DNA of 64,000 bases from NCBI GenBank assembly GCA_964036195.1, contig OZ038452.1, positions 22,579,785-22,643,784 of the forward strand. The letters are read 5' to 3'. The position numbers and the translations under genes were made by a program. The notes beneath the pieces are model-generated. The model worked only from the letters and a program-made list of their open reading frames with translations, was not told the DNA's origin and ran no database searches. Positions 21,764-34,400 of this stretch are shown here, piece by piece. The DNA is from Sphaerolaimus hirsutus. Lineage: Eukaryota > Nematoda > Chromadorea > Monhysterida > Sphaerolaimidae. Numbering within the stretch: the stretch's first letter is position 1; every line of letters begins with the position of its first letter.

Positions 21764-23663
21764 TTAGCATTCGAAAAATAACCCGTGATTTATATTTTCG
21801 AAAATCACAATAAATATAAATAACCCGTGATTTTTATATATTTATATTTTTTCCAAATTCTGAGTGATATATTTATATATATTTTGTAAATTTGAAAAAA
21901 AATCACTGAGAAAATCACTCATACTTGATACATTGTGGTGAAGTTATTGCGCTTTATGACTAAAACATGTAATCTGTGCAAGATAAATTTGCAAGTGATT
22001 TTCTCCAGAAAATCTCTCTGTTCATGTAGAGCATTATTGGGTTAAAATTGTATTTGAAGCAGGTAAATATTGTGCCTACACACTAGTTTTCACCCTGAGT
22101 TTTTTGAAAACTGAAATGGCCAAAAATGGTGACATGTTTCCATCAAGTTTTCCACTACTGATATACAGGGTGGCGCACGTCAGGCGCACGGTTTCAATCT
22201 GCTCTCAACAAGTCAATTTTAAATGAAACCTGTTCAAATTTGGTATGGCGGTAGATAAATGCACCCCATTTAGTATGTTAAGAGCAGGTATTCATATAGC
22301 AAGATTTTTATGTTGGAACATGTAGCACATTGAATGGATGTTTTCCTTGGAGTGTGAAGGAGAAGGTCCACAGTCCACAGTTGCCCAAAATGATGGACAT
22401 TGAGCAGTTGAAGCATCTGATGGTCCAGCAGTTCAATGACATTTTGCCAGCATGCATATGAATGTTGTGGGTGAAATGCTAAATCATTTGGGTATTGTCA
22501 TATTGTGATAATGGCAGTGGTTCTGTGGAGTGACGTTCTTTCATATGGTTTGATGTATGTGAAAATTTAGCAATATGAATGTGTGCTCTTCACATACTAA
22601 ATGGGGCACATTTATCTACTGATATACCAAATTTCAGCACTTTTCATTAAAAATTGACGTGTTGGGAGCAGATTGAAACTGTGCATCTGACGTGCACCAC
22701 CCGGTATGTTCAGTTTTCACAAATGGCATGAATTTTGGTAGGTGGTGTTGGCAAATCACTAGTTTGATTACAACTCAAACTCAAATGATGACAAATGGTG
22801 ACATCACCATCAATTAGTTTTCATTTTGTATGTGACAAAAATGTAAACTGTTTTAATAATTTTTTATTTATGTCATCCTGCTATGAATTCTATGGTTATC
22901 TTTTAGGTATAAAGCATCTCTCTATCTTATAACATACTTTTTCTGAAATAAAACATGACTTTGAATCTAAAAATACCAATTTGATGTGATCAAAATTTAT
23001 CTACAGTAATTGAAAGCTCAGTTTACCATTTTTGAAAACTGATGATGCTTGGTGACATGCACCAATGTGAGCTGTTTTCAAATATGGGGAACAATTGTGG
23101 AAAACTGTCACCATGGTGTCACCAGTGCCACTACTGTCATCACAATGTTGCCAAAATGTAGCCATGTGTCCAAAATGAGTTTTCACAGCACATCACCATT
23201 GAAAAAGTGCTGAACATGAGCACCTATTTAGTCAAACATCCATTGCCACAACCAGGCGCTAAAGGTTGAGTGCTAAATATTTGCAGTGCAAAATATTTTT
23301 GAAGTTTTCATTGAGGTTGAACAGAAGGTTGAATTTTTCTGTGATATTTACTTGATGTTTTCACTTGTAAAATATTGTATAACTGAATACTGCTTGTGGA
23401 ATGATAATAAATGGACTGTGGTATATTTGAGTACATTTTTTGTGCTTGCAAATGGTTAATAAAGCCCAGAATATTGCTTGAAATTGAAATAAAGCGCAAG
23501 TGATTTTTTGAGATTTTTTTTGAGCTTAGAGTTATTTTTTCAGTAATTTAATTATATTTTCTGGAGACCTAGAGTGATTTATATATATTTATATTTTTTC
23601 CAATATTGGAGTGATATATTTATATATATTTTCCAAAAAATCAGTGATTTTTTCGAATGCTAA
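21764..23663. mobile_element. 1.9-kb element with TTAGCATTCGAAAAA inverted ends
   Basis: TTAGCATTCGAAAAA at the left pairs with TTTTTTCGAATGCTAA at the right. Both flanks of the interior hold TATATTTATATATATTTT-like AT words. It contains a nested element at 22166-22704. No transposase frame is visible, and no target duplication is convincing. Confidence 0.55.
22166..22704. mobile_element. 539-bp foldback MITE, CAGGGTGGCGCACG ends, TA flanks
   Basis: CAGGGTGGCGCACGTCAGGC pairs with GACGTGCACCACCCGG, and TA stands on each side, fitting a Tc1/mariner-type target. The arms extend about 100 bp (AGTAGATAAATGC against GCACATTTATCTACT). Confidence 0.75.
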
Positions 23664-24557
23664 ATGAAATGTTGGCACTGAGCGCACTTCACATGAAACT
23701 TGATAAAATCGATCGTGAAACGAAAGGAATCAAGGAAATAAAATCAATCATGAGTATTTGTACCTACCTAGGTGGAACAAAGTTGTACATCAAAAAATCT
23801 GTCTACGTTTATCCCACTGATGTAAGCTGCTTCCGACTCAAGTTCGACAACTAAAAAACTTTTGTGTGGATGAGATTACTCTAGCTACGAGGGGTTGTAT
23901 TTAAGATGCCAAAAGTTGCGGGAATGTGATGGCTGATGGGCCACCACCAGTGGCTAAATGACTAAAAATAGTCAAAAGTCATTGACCATGTTTAGAAGCT
24001 TGACCATCCTGCTGCAGGGAAAAAATCTGCTCACACAGATCCATGATGGATCCATGATGATCTTCTCGCACAGGTTAGCCATGAAAACGCCTGATAATCA
24101 CATTTTTGGCATCCCAATGCAACAGAGAACACAGAGAATTAATGGACAAATGTGGACCATATACACTTGTAGGGCATGATTTGCTCTACAAGTGTATGTG
24201 TGCCCAATTAAGCCATGAAGGTTGATCCATCCACAAGTTTTTAAGTTTCTCCTGAAAAAAATTGAAGAGTTGCCAGAGAGATGAGCAAAAAGTGCAAAAG
24301 CAAAAAGAAACAAAAAGACAAATGAAAAACATTCAGGCATTTGTTAAATTCAATACTGCATGCTAGTTGTTACACACTTTTTTTCCTGAGGGCTGTTCAA
24401 AATGTTAAGAGACAGTCATTTTTAGAGTAATTGTCAAACATGGTTTTTTTGAAATTTACTGTCATGTTTAGGTTTAAGTTTGGTGAAGTTTAGGTTTAAG
24501 TTACCCTCCAAACTGTTCAACTATCTATCTATCCCAGAGGCAGCTCAGTGATCTATC
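23664..24557. other. Non-coding, nothing recognised
   Basis: Several short open frames exist but none has splice context or a family. A short inverted pair ACTTGTAGGGCA / CTCTACAAGTGT lies near 24165-24196. Confidence 0.3.
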
Positions 24558-24734
24558 TACCATATTTCCTCAAAATACCCCCTGGGTGGTTTATTTTTTC
24601 AGAGTGGAAATTTTAAGGGGGGGGGGGTTAAATGAGGGGAGGGGTATTTCGAAGGGGTGGGGTTATAAATTCATAGTGTCCATTTTGAGGGGGGTATTTC
24701 GAGGAGGGGGGGGGTCATTTCAAAGAAATACGGT
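24558..24734. mobile_element. TACCGTATTT-family MITE, CGAAATACCC subtype
   Basis: The ends are TACCATATTTCCTC and AAAGAAATACGGTA, with GGGGTATTTCGAGG words. The length is 177 bp. Confidence 0.65.
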
Positions 24735-25033
24735 ATCTATCAGAGGCAAATTTTTTAGCTACTATCACCTGAACGCCCCCTCCCCCAGCTATCTATCTGG
24801 AATAATTTTTGTGAGATTTTACCCAATTTTTTGTTCAAAAACGCTTATTTTCATAAATTTTTCTAGATTCCACCTTCAAAATCACTAGTTCATGTGTTTT
24901 ATTACCTATTTTCAGCTATTTTTGTACTATATGTGCTTATATACCTTTTTTAGCCATGTTTCAACATATTTTACCGATTTTGTCGACCTTGTCTTCCTTC
25001 TACACTTTGAAAAAGAAACTATTTTTCATCACT

Positions 25034-25945
25034 CGGTTGTATCTAGTGGCCGCGCTATGGTGTCATTGGTGCTTGGCACCCTTTTCTGTGGCACCACTGG
25101 TGCCTGGCATCCAACTTCTGAAATCCATGGCACCCTTGGCCCCTGGTGCTGAATAAATGAAAAAAATAAAAGAGTGTATTCATCGATGATGGCCATCGTC
25201 ATGGCGCCTATGGCGCTTGTCACTAGGGTGTCCAAAAATTTTTTTTACAGAAAACAGAAATGGAAACGGAAAAAATTTTTTCAGCTGCCGGAAAATGGAA
25301 CAGAAAATGGAAAAATTTTTGCACTTTGTGGAAAATGGAAACGGAAATGGAAAAAAATATCAGCAGCTAGAAAACGGAAAAAGGGGCTGGAAAAACGGAA
25401 ACAGAAAAATGAAATTTGCACGGAAACGGAACAATTTGCTGAAATTTGCTGGAAAATGGATAAAATTTTTCTGGAAGTGGAAAAAATGGCAGGAATTTTG
25501 CTGGAAACAGAAAAAATTTACATAATTGACAATCTGCATGAATGTTTACCAGTTTGGCTGGAACAGAAAACAGAAAGTTGAGCCAGAAAAAGGTAAAATG
25601 AGACAGAAAAATGGAAAATTTAGGCAGAAAACAGAAAAAGGCAGAAAAACTGAAGATTTAGCCAGAAAACAGAAAATGAGCCGGAAAAACATAAACGGAA
25701 AAAAGTGGTAGGAAAACGGAACGGAAAATGGAAAAAAATTTCAGCAGCCAGAAAACGGAATGGAAAACAGAAAAAATTTGCCTGCGGAAAACGGAAATTT
25801 GACACCCTACTTGTCACCCTCTTTCTGTGGCGCCCTTGTCGCCTGGCACCCACTTTGCGGATGGCGCCATGGTGCTCTTTTTCTGTGGCGCATTTGGCGT
25901 TTTGCGTCCAGTTTTTAAATGGCGCCATGGCGCCCCGATATTTCT
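25034..25945. mobile_element. Diverged TAGTGATGG/GCGCC hAT-like element hosting a later insertion
   Basis: Both outer parts are built from decayed GGCGCCATGGCGCC and TTGGCACC words like the better-preserved 47241-48498. It is interrupted at 25224-25809. The ends are approximate. Confidence 0.45.
25224..25809. mobile_element. hAT-type MITE of the GGAAAACGGAAA word, 8-bp target duplication CTTGTCAC
   Basis: The ends are TAGGGTGTCCAAAAATTTTT and AAATTTGACACCCTA. CTTGTCAC stands at 25216-25223 and 25810-25817. The interior is almost entirely variants of ACGGAAATGGAAAA. Partial relatives occur at about 60024-60155 and 62270-62486, both keeping the CACCCT end. Confidence 0.85.
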
Positions 25946-25954
25946 TGAACAACA

Positions 25955-26163
25955 GCTTATACTCGGCGTACCGCAAAGTATGCGCATAATCCTACCATAA
26001 TGAAATGAATCAAATCTTGTGATAAATTTCATCATCGATTATTCCATAGTAAAAAACAACGTATTTGTTATGATGAAAAAAACTGTATAGTTAGGTAATT
26101 TTGGTTCATCATTCAGATAGGTTATGGTAGGTTTCCATACTAAGTGTCATGTCCGCCGAGTAT
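25955..26163. mobile_element. Foldback MITE with TACTCGGCG ends
   Basis: ATACTCGGCGTACCGCAAAG and TAGGATTATGCG pair loosely with GATAGGTTATGG...CGCCGAGTAT. Further copies lie at about 34778-34978 and 52709-52893, and a related one at 56464-56660. Confidence 0.6.
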
Positions 26164-26622
26164 ACCGTATTTCCTCGAAATACCCCCCCTCGAAATACCC
26201 CCCCCCCTCGTTTGACCCCCCCCCCCTCTCGGGAGTCGGGACCACTATGAAACAATCACCCCCCCCTCGAAATACCCCCCCCAAATTGAGTGTAAAGGGA
26301 GCGTACATGACAAATACTGCAGTTTGTGTTCTGTGTACTGCAGAACACACGTTACCACAATGTCGGTGTCACGTTAGAACAGTGTACATACCATCTACAT
26401 ACTAATATTAGTCTACAGAACCTTATAAATGGCGGTTTTTGTTGCATTTTTCGACGTCTGCGTACGTTTCAGACGACTATTTCGTACTTGGTTTTCAAAA
26501 ATTTTCTTGTGAAATAATAACCCCCCCCCCTCGAAATACCCACCCCCTCGTTTAACCCCCCCCCCTCTCGGGACCACTATGAAACAATCACCCCCCGGGG
26601 GGTATTTCGAGGAAATACGGTA
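26163..26622. mobile_element. TACCGTATTT-family MITE, CGAAATACCC subtype
   Basis: The ends TACCGTATTTCCTCGAAATA and TATTTCGAGGAAATACGGTA are perfect complements. Both subterminal regions repeat CGAAATACCCCCC. The central 200 bp (GTTAGAACAG..ACATACCATC) recurs in several other copies. Confidence 0.85.
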
Positions 26623-26704
26623 AATACCACACACAATTTTTCATGCTTCGAAATTGATTTACATACGCTGTGTTCAATCATGGAAATAATCACCAGTGGT
26701 GTTG

Positions 26705-26915
26705 TTCGCTGGAATGAACAACGATGGAAAAAACACAGAAATTGAACACAGAAACTCATTGAGTTTCTGTGTTTTTGTTTTACACAGAAACACGGAAACT
26801 CATAAATTTTGAAAAACTCAAAACTCAAATGAGTTTTTTTTTGGAGAACACAGAAACACGGAAACACGGAAACACAGAAAAGTTTTTTTGAGTTTTTGTG
26901 TTTTTTTTCAGCGAA
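26705..26915. repeat. AACACAGAAAC-word repeat with weak inverted ends
   Basis: TTCGCTGGAA and TTTTTCAGCGAA bracket a block of GAAACACGGAAACAC and AAACTCA words. A similar block at 27640-27870 (ACTCGAGTTTT, AAAACTCAAAACAC) lacks clear ends. Confidence 0.45.
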
Positions 26916-27083
26916 GCGGTTGAATGCACATTAATTCAGTTAAACTAAACAAGATAAGATAAGCATCTATAGTATGTAAATATGTAGATAATGTATTCAT
27001 ATTTTATTAGGGTACAAAAAATAAATTCAAGATGGCATGCACATCTCATGGTGGATTTGACAATTTAAGTTTCGACATTTTAG

Positions 27084-27421
27084 TATACCTTATTACCTTG
27101 AATTAACCCCCTTGAATTAACTCCCCTCAAAACGGACTGGTGAAATAATAAGCCCCGCCCCCCTCAAAATACCCCCCTCCGGGATGATGTACATCATGTA
27201 TCCAATGTACATGATGTATTTATTACTGCTAATTTGCATCGCAGCTACTCATAGACTGTACTAGGTTGTGTAGCTATCTACATGTTTATTTCAAATATAT
27301 CCTGTTTGTACGCATTTTTAACCTGTTTTGGGTACATAAATGCCTACTATTTTCTGTGATCCTTACAAAACTTTCTGACGAAATTATAATGCCCATGGGG
27401 GTATTTCGAGGTAATATTGTA
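27084..27421. mobile_element. TACCGTATTT-family MITE, decayed
   Basis: ATACCTTATTACCTTGAATT and GTATTTCGAGGTAATATTGT form the ends, with AATTAACCCCC words inside. Confidence 0.6.
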
Positions 27422-28742
27422 GTTGTAGTTGTAATTCTGTAGTCTTCCATACAGTGCACATCCATTGAAGAATTTTGTAGTACTGCGTGAATTGTCATTT
27501 CTGGGCATTTTGTTGCTGGTGTTGTGATGTTGATGTCCTCATTGTGGACATTTTTATGGACTTTTTGACACTTGAATGACAACACAAATGTTATGTGGGG
27601 TGAAAACATGTGCAAAACCAATATTTTATAAGAAAACCACTGTTTCCAGTTCGAAATGCTGTAAATCAAAATTTTTGGGAGGAAAACTCGAATTTTTTGG
27701 AAAAAAACTCGAGTTTTCTTTGAAAAAACTCAAAATACTCGAGTTTTTACAAAAAAAACACAGAAATAAAAACAGAGTTACTCAAGTTTTTTTCAAGAAA
27801 AAAACTCAAAACACAGGTATTCATTTTTGAAAAACTCAAAACACAGAAAGTGTTTTTTTGTGGAGAACTTACCCATCGTTGGGAATGAATGCTGATTCTG
27901 CTGTTGAAATGAGTGGAGACTTAATCAAATTACACATTTGTTTGTAAATCAATTTGTTTGCTGAGTTTACAATGGTGTGTTTTTTTTCGTTCTGCAAAGT
28001 GTAGTAGTTGATTAAACTTACAACAAAATTGATCGTAAAAAGAAGCTTGATTTCAAATCTCGAATGAAAGTCTATCCGGCAGGAATTTCGGATAAAAACG
28101 AAAAGTGTCAGTGTCAATGTCAATAAACGAATAAAGAACGAAGAAAATTCCGTCAGTAATTTTTTATTTCATAAAGATGAGAAAAACTTATCGCCAAGAA
28201 ATGTTACGAGGAATTCAGAGAGTAGAATTCTTCACCAATTGAAAAATCTCTGGTTTGATTAAATTTTCAATAAAATTGTCTTGTTCTATCCAAAGAACAT
28301 TCAGATGATCAAGTCAAACTATGAACGCACGAAGTTCGCTCATTTTATGTTCATAGCGTGAGCGCTGCTTATATTACCTTTTTTACTTCATCCCCAATAC
28401 TCAATCCAGATAAATATTACCCTGCCTAGTCTGTAAACACATATTTTTCTTCTGTATCCGCTTAGCTGAACCCAGACACATTTGTCTGCTTCCCGTGGCT
28501 TTTAGCTTACATAGTCATTTGAAAAACGCCAGTAAAATGGTGAAATATTCGATGTAAATATGTTCGGGAAGGACCGCCAGAATTTATGGCGCAACAGTGA
28601 ATGACTGTGAGCCAAAAACGCCACGGTTTTTGTTAGAATCGTGACGTGGAAAGATGGCTGGGTGACTATAAGTAGAGCAATTTTGGTAATGTTACTTCAA
28701 TTTTTAAGTACGACTTTTGTCAATCTTTTCAGGTTTCGCGTA
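27422..28742. other. Non-coding; word repeats then nothing recognised
   Basis: 27640-27870 is the ACTCGAGTTTT/AACACAG word block. 27870-28742 shows no gene or clear repeat boundary. Confidence 0.3.
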
Positions 28743-29152
28743 TATCGTATTACCTCGATATACCCCCATACCCCCATGGGGGTTTATTATTTCGCCAACA
28801 AAATTTGAGGGGGTTAATTCGAGGAGGGCTTATTCGAGGGGGGTTATTATTTCATCAGAAATTTTCGTAAAGGCTGTAGTAAAAAGTAGGCATTTGCATA
28901 CCCAAAACAGGTAATAAATGTGTTCAAACAGAACATATTTGGACATGTAAACGTAGATAGTTACACAACGTCTATGTGTAGCAATGCAAATTAGCAATAA
29001 TAAATACATCATGTATGTTGCGTAGATGATGTACATCATTCCGAGGGGGGCAGTATTTGGGGGGGTTATTATTTCCCCAGTCCATTTTGAGGGGGGGGGG
29101 ATTTCGAGGGGGCGGGTCAATTCAGAGGGGGATAATTCGAGGTAATACAGTA
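28743..29152. mobile_element. TACCGTATTT-family MITE, CGAAATACCC subtype
   Basis: It runs from TATCGTATTACCTCGATATA to TTCGAGGTAATACAGTA. The central phrase TGTAGATGATGTACATCATT is shared with copies near 27181, 29681 and 55376. A decayed ATAGAACGGC-type scrap follows at 29167-29292. Confidence 0.65.
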
Positions 29153-29343
29153 GTTAAATCTTCTTTACTTGCCATATTTCTTCTAATAGGAAGTGCTCCA
29201 TTCTATTTTTTTCATCAACTTTTTACCTGCCATTATATTGGAGGTGCCATCCGATTGGAGGTATGCCATTCTATTAGAAGGAATACAGTAAGGGAATGTG
29301 GCTAATTAAATTATTCGATTCATTTATATGTACTTATTTGCAC

Positions 29344-30528
29344 TAGTGATGGAATGGCGCCATGGCGCTGGACGCTCAGACTTGGCTGTATTTCAAAGCG
29401 TTTTTTTCTGAGGAAACGCGGTAGTTACCTCAGTAAGGGGTGGGACCATATTTGCAATACGTATCTGCTTATACCCTATGCTTGAATCATTCCACTCAGG
29501 AGTTATTTTTTGCCAGACTTTTTTCAGGGGAAATATAAAAGGGACAAATTATTCAAGCAAATATGGTACTGTATTACCTCGAATTAACCCACCCACTTCG
29601 AATTAACCCCCCTGAAAATGGGCTGGGGAAATAATAAACCCCCCTCGAAATACCCCCCCCCCCTTCAGAATGATGTACATCATATACGTAATAAATATGC
29701 CATGTATGCAATGTAGATGATGTATGTTATTGCTAATTTGCATTGCAGCTACACATATACTAGTTTGTGTAGCTGTCTACGTTTTTTTGTCCAAATATAC
29801 CCCGTTTGGACACATGTATTACTTGTTTTGGGTACGCAAATGCCTACTTTTTACTATGATCCTTACGAAAATTTCTGACAAAATAATAAAAAACTCTCAA
29901 ATAACCCCCCATTGAATTAACCCCCCTCAAATTTTGCTGGTGAAATAATATAACCCCATGGGGGTATTTTGAGGTCATATGGTATGTTTATTGCATTATA
30001 GTGTATTGCATTGTTTATATGCATCTATGGTATTATTGAATTTTAGTGCATCTGCCTGTAAATATGAGTATGTTACAAGAATTAATAGATAACTGATATA
30101 ATTTCATAAATGTTCTGGGGAAATAATAGACCCCGCTCGAATAAGCCCCCTTGAATCAACCCCCTCAAAATTTACTGACAAAGTAATAAACCCCTGTTAT
30201 TTCCAGGCAGTATTGTACATTGTACCTTTCATTTCAAGACAGGTTTTGTGCCTAGAATCACCGTCAGAAAAGTAGTATAGGACATTGCCCTTCTGTAAAT
30301 GCTTTCATGATGATAAACAGGCTGAACTGCTGAATTTTAGTGTTGGCGCCATTTTGGCGCCCCGCACCATTGTTACTGGCGCCCTTTGGCGCCCGGCGCC
30401 ATTTTTTCAGGTGGCGCCATGGCCCCATTGGCGCCTGGCGCCATTTTCTCTGGCGCCCTGTGTAGCCCGGCGCCAATTTTTTGAATGGCGCCATGGCGCC
30501 ATTGGCGCCTGGCGCTTTTCCATCGCTA
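29344..30528. mobile_element. hAT-type MITE, GGCGCC word, 8-bp target duplication ATTTGCAC, with nested insertion
   Basis: It begins TAGTGATGGAATGGCGCC and ends GGCGCTTTTCCATCGCTA. ATTTGCAC flanks it at 29336-29343 and 30529-30536. The right part (30340-30515) is dense GGCGCCATGG. A TACCGTATTT-type element sits inside at about 29566-29984, with another fragment at 30113-30213. Confidence 0.85.
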
Positions 30529-30601
30529 ATTTGCACATACCAGATCTGTGCACGTGTTTTTCATCGACAAATGGATGGTGAAGTAGATGGTTCGAGACAA
30601 G

Positions 30602-31240
30602 GGGCCAGATTCAATTCCTCCTACAGATTTGTAGGGTAGGGCAAAGGCGTACGCCCGATAGATTTTTTAAAGTTCAGCCGCATCGCCGCACATGAACCGA
30701 GAGCAAGGCGGTTTGTAAAATATACGAAACAATCCCTTAAGGTCGCCGATATTGCAATATGACGTATATCGCTTCGATTTTGGCCCGGAAATCAATATTT
30801 CGTCATTTCTTGGCCGTCTGCCAATTCGCTTTTTATTTTATTTTGTTGGGCAGGTTACTCGCATAAGTCGCGCTTTTGTACGCTCGTGCATGCATTTCTT
30901 TCTTGTCGCTGACCTCATGGTTTCGGTTGCAGACAGTGAACACTAAAAAAGTGACCACCTGACTACACAAAAGCGCGACTTATGCGAGTTACCCGCCCCA
31001 CAAAATAAATAAAAAAACGAATTGGCCGACGGCCAAGAAATGACGAAATCATGATTTCTGTGCCAAAATCGAAGCGATATACGTCATATTGCAATATCGG
31101 CGACCTTAAGGGATGGTTTCGTATATTTTACAAACCGCCTTGCTCGCGGTGCATGTGCGTCGATGCGGCTGAACTTTAAAAAAATCTATCGGGCGTACGC
31201 CCTACCCTACAAATCTGTAGGGAGAATTAAATCTGGCCCA
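30602..31240. mobile_element. ~640-bp foldback element with GGGCCAGATT ends
   Basis: GGGCCAGATTCAATTC at the left pairs with GAATTAAATCTGGCCC at the right. The arms match almost throughout, for example GATATTGCAATATGACGTAT and ATACGTCATATTGCAATATC, with a loop near 30890-30960. No frame for a transposase is present. Confidence 0.85.
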
Positions 31241-31450
31241 AAGGTGTAAGTTGATAAAAAGTGTTATGTCATTTTCTGTTAACATCAGACCATATATATG
31301 TTGTTACTGAATACAATGTCAGTTTGACTAGGGGTAGGACCTAGGTGCGATAAAAATTGAAGCCAGCATATTTATTGGGTTATAAATTAGTGTAAATGTG
31401 TTCAACTTTTTATAGGCATTTCAACGCAATAATTTGACTATTTACATACC

Positions 31451-34400
31451 ATGGAATCAACATTGTGTGACAAAAAGAAAGGAAAAATCGAGATTAGCTT
31501 GAATGGAGAAAATGACGAGAAACTGGCCTATTTAGAGACAACTGAACCAGTATCAATACCAAAATGTGAGTTCCAAATTGAAAATTCTGTGGTAAACATG
31601 TTATCAAAACACAGAAAATAATCGTTCACAAATTTCAGCTACTTTATGCAGCCCGTCAACAGGTATTGTTATAAATTTTCGTTTTCGTTTTCTTTCGACC
31701 AACCCAATTCATAACCATCTCATTTCACAACCATCTCATTTCACAACCATCTCAATTCACAACCAAGTCACCATCTCTTATTTCCGGTCGGCTGTGGCTT
31801 GCCCTACTGTTGTGTCTCGCAACCACATGCGCGAATGGAATCAGACAGAACATTGCTGTAACATTGAACTGCATGGTAAACAACACTTGGGTGAAGATGG
31901 AGGCAAAGATGCATCAGAAAGCTATTTTTGTAGAGAATGACACCTTTATGGAAAATTTGTGGATGCAGAATGAAACAAATGAATATGGAGGGGCATGTTC
32001 CTTGGCACCTGCGGAAGAAAAGTTGTATGAAGTGAGTGATTTCCATTAATAGGGTGCCTGACAACTTAGCTTGCACATCAAGGTTTACAGCTCCTATACC
32101 CTGTAAGATGTCCGTAAGTGTACAGAGTAAATGAAAAAATGATTCAGCACAATAAGATTACATTTTTAATCATTTTGAATGTTCAAAATTTTGCATTGTG
32201 GTTTAAATGGCCATACAGTGTGTGCAGTAAGTTATCAGGTATCACAAAACGTGCCCTTTCTGCATAATGTTTTTGAAACATGGTATTTGACCTCTGCAGG
32301 GTCCATTGTTGTGGGATGTAACCCACCAGTCACAATTATTTGCAGTTGTCTATTGGGCTGGTGTCTCATGATGATATTGGTAGCATGGTTCACATGCACA
32401 TAATTTTCTGCATGTTATGTGACCCATACGTTTCATGATGATATTGGGGGCATGGTTCACACACATAATTTTTTGGATGTCAAGTACTCCAGATGTTTAG
32501 TAAACTGCAAATTGGTGGAATGATGGTGTGATATATAGACCATACAGACCAATCTCATCATAACACCACCCGCAAGTTTTCTAACTGGACTGCCTTCTGG
32601 CTGGTTGTCAGATAGATATGGGGCCAAGAAATTGCTATTAATTTCTATTTTATTTCATACCATTGGAGCTTTGCTGACACCCGTTGCTGCACTGTGGTTC
32701 AGTTTTTGGACTGTTTTACTATGTAGAGGACTCATTGGACTTGGTCAGGTAATGTATTTGTTTCTGAACCCAGTGAATTTATGTTTCAAAATCATTTAAC
32801 CACTAAATTTGATTTTATGCCCAATTTTATCTGTTTCTTCACTTACAGGGAATACAAATGCCAGCCATAAGCACAGCCATATCAAGTTGGTACCCTACAA
32901 ATGAGAAAAGTAGTGTGGTTGCTTTGTGGACTGCTGGAAATCAAATTAGCTACTTATTTGGCAGCCCTATTGCTGCGTACCTGTGCAAACTTCACATTTG
33001 GCCTGCATTTTTCTATGCTCAAGGTAACAAAAAATTTGAGTGATCTGGTACAATTTTTCCGAGTAAACAGTGGAATAAAGCACACCATCTTTTACCATAT
33101 AAAACATGCAACTTTAATTTGGCACTGACCCAAGTAAACGTTTTTCTTAAAGAGATCCGACTTACCTAATAAGTTTCACCCTGAATCTATCTAATGGAAT
33201 TTTAGATGTACCTAAGTACTTCTATTTAACCAGTAAAAATTATATAGCAATCAATCAAGTTTAATTTCAATGGAATGATTACTGTGGTGTATTTTAATCT
33301 GTATTTTACTTACTCCCAGGTACACTTGGTATTCTTTGGTGCATCGTTTGGTACTTTTTCTTTACAAATTCACCAGTCAAAAATCAATGGATAAATGATG
33401 ATGAAAAACATTATATTTTGAAGAGGACACATACGTTTCAGTTTAAAAACAGAAAGGATAGTTCTTTTTGTTCCAGTAACTAGCAGTTCACCCTGGCATC
33501 GTGCCAACTATAACTAATATCTGCAATTTTTGTAAGATAATGAGAAGTTGATTTCTTTTAGACAATCCAACACTTATGATTCAAAAATGACGACTGTGAT
33601 CAGCAAATTTATCACTGTCCCGCAAATGTCAGTGTGAACTGAGAGAAGCGTTCCAAAACTCTCAGGAGATTGATATAAGTTTAAATATAAGGAAATATAA
33701 AAAATCATATATTTATATATGTTTTTTCCAGGTTTTTCTGCAGAGTTTTAATGTCATCTACCGTATCTCTTCTAATAGAACGGCATACCTCCAATAGAAC
33801 GGCACCTCCAATAGAACGGCAGGTTTTGGCACGTTTTTGCATTCACGAAAACAATAGAACGGCAGCCTCCAATTGAACGGCAGGTTCAATTATGTTGGGA
33901 GTGTGCCAAAAATAAAGCAAAAATAGATGATGGGAACATTCAAAGCATTCAAATAAGTGTTAAATCTCAAATTGATGCTCTGATATAAAAATATTGCTGA
34001 AGGTTCATTTAAAAACAAAAACAATATTTGAAATGAGAATTCTCTGGAAAAACTGATGAAAAAATAGAACGGCAGCCTCCAATAGAACGGCACCTCTAAT
34101 AGAACGGCAGGTGAAAAAGTTGATGACAAAAATAGAATGGCACTCTTCTTTTAGAAGAAGTACGGTATTCTATTAGAAGAAAGTATGAAAATATATCATT
34201 TTTACTTTTCACATAAATCACCACCATTCTACAATGCACTATTGGTCTAGTGCACACTAGTTTTCACACGAAATTTCGAAAACTCATAAATAAGCTTTAA
34301 AATTGTTTGAGTTTTCCACAATGAGTCATTTTTAATCTCCGTCAACTGTAGTTAACGGCCACATCATTGTATAAAAGTCAAATGCGTTCTAAGCTAATTT

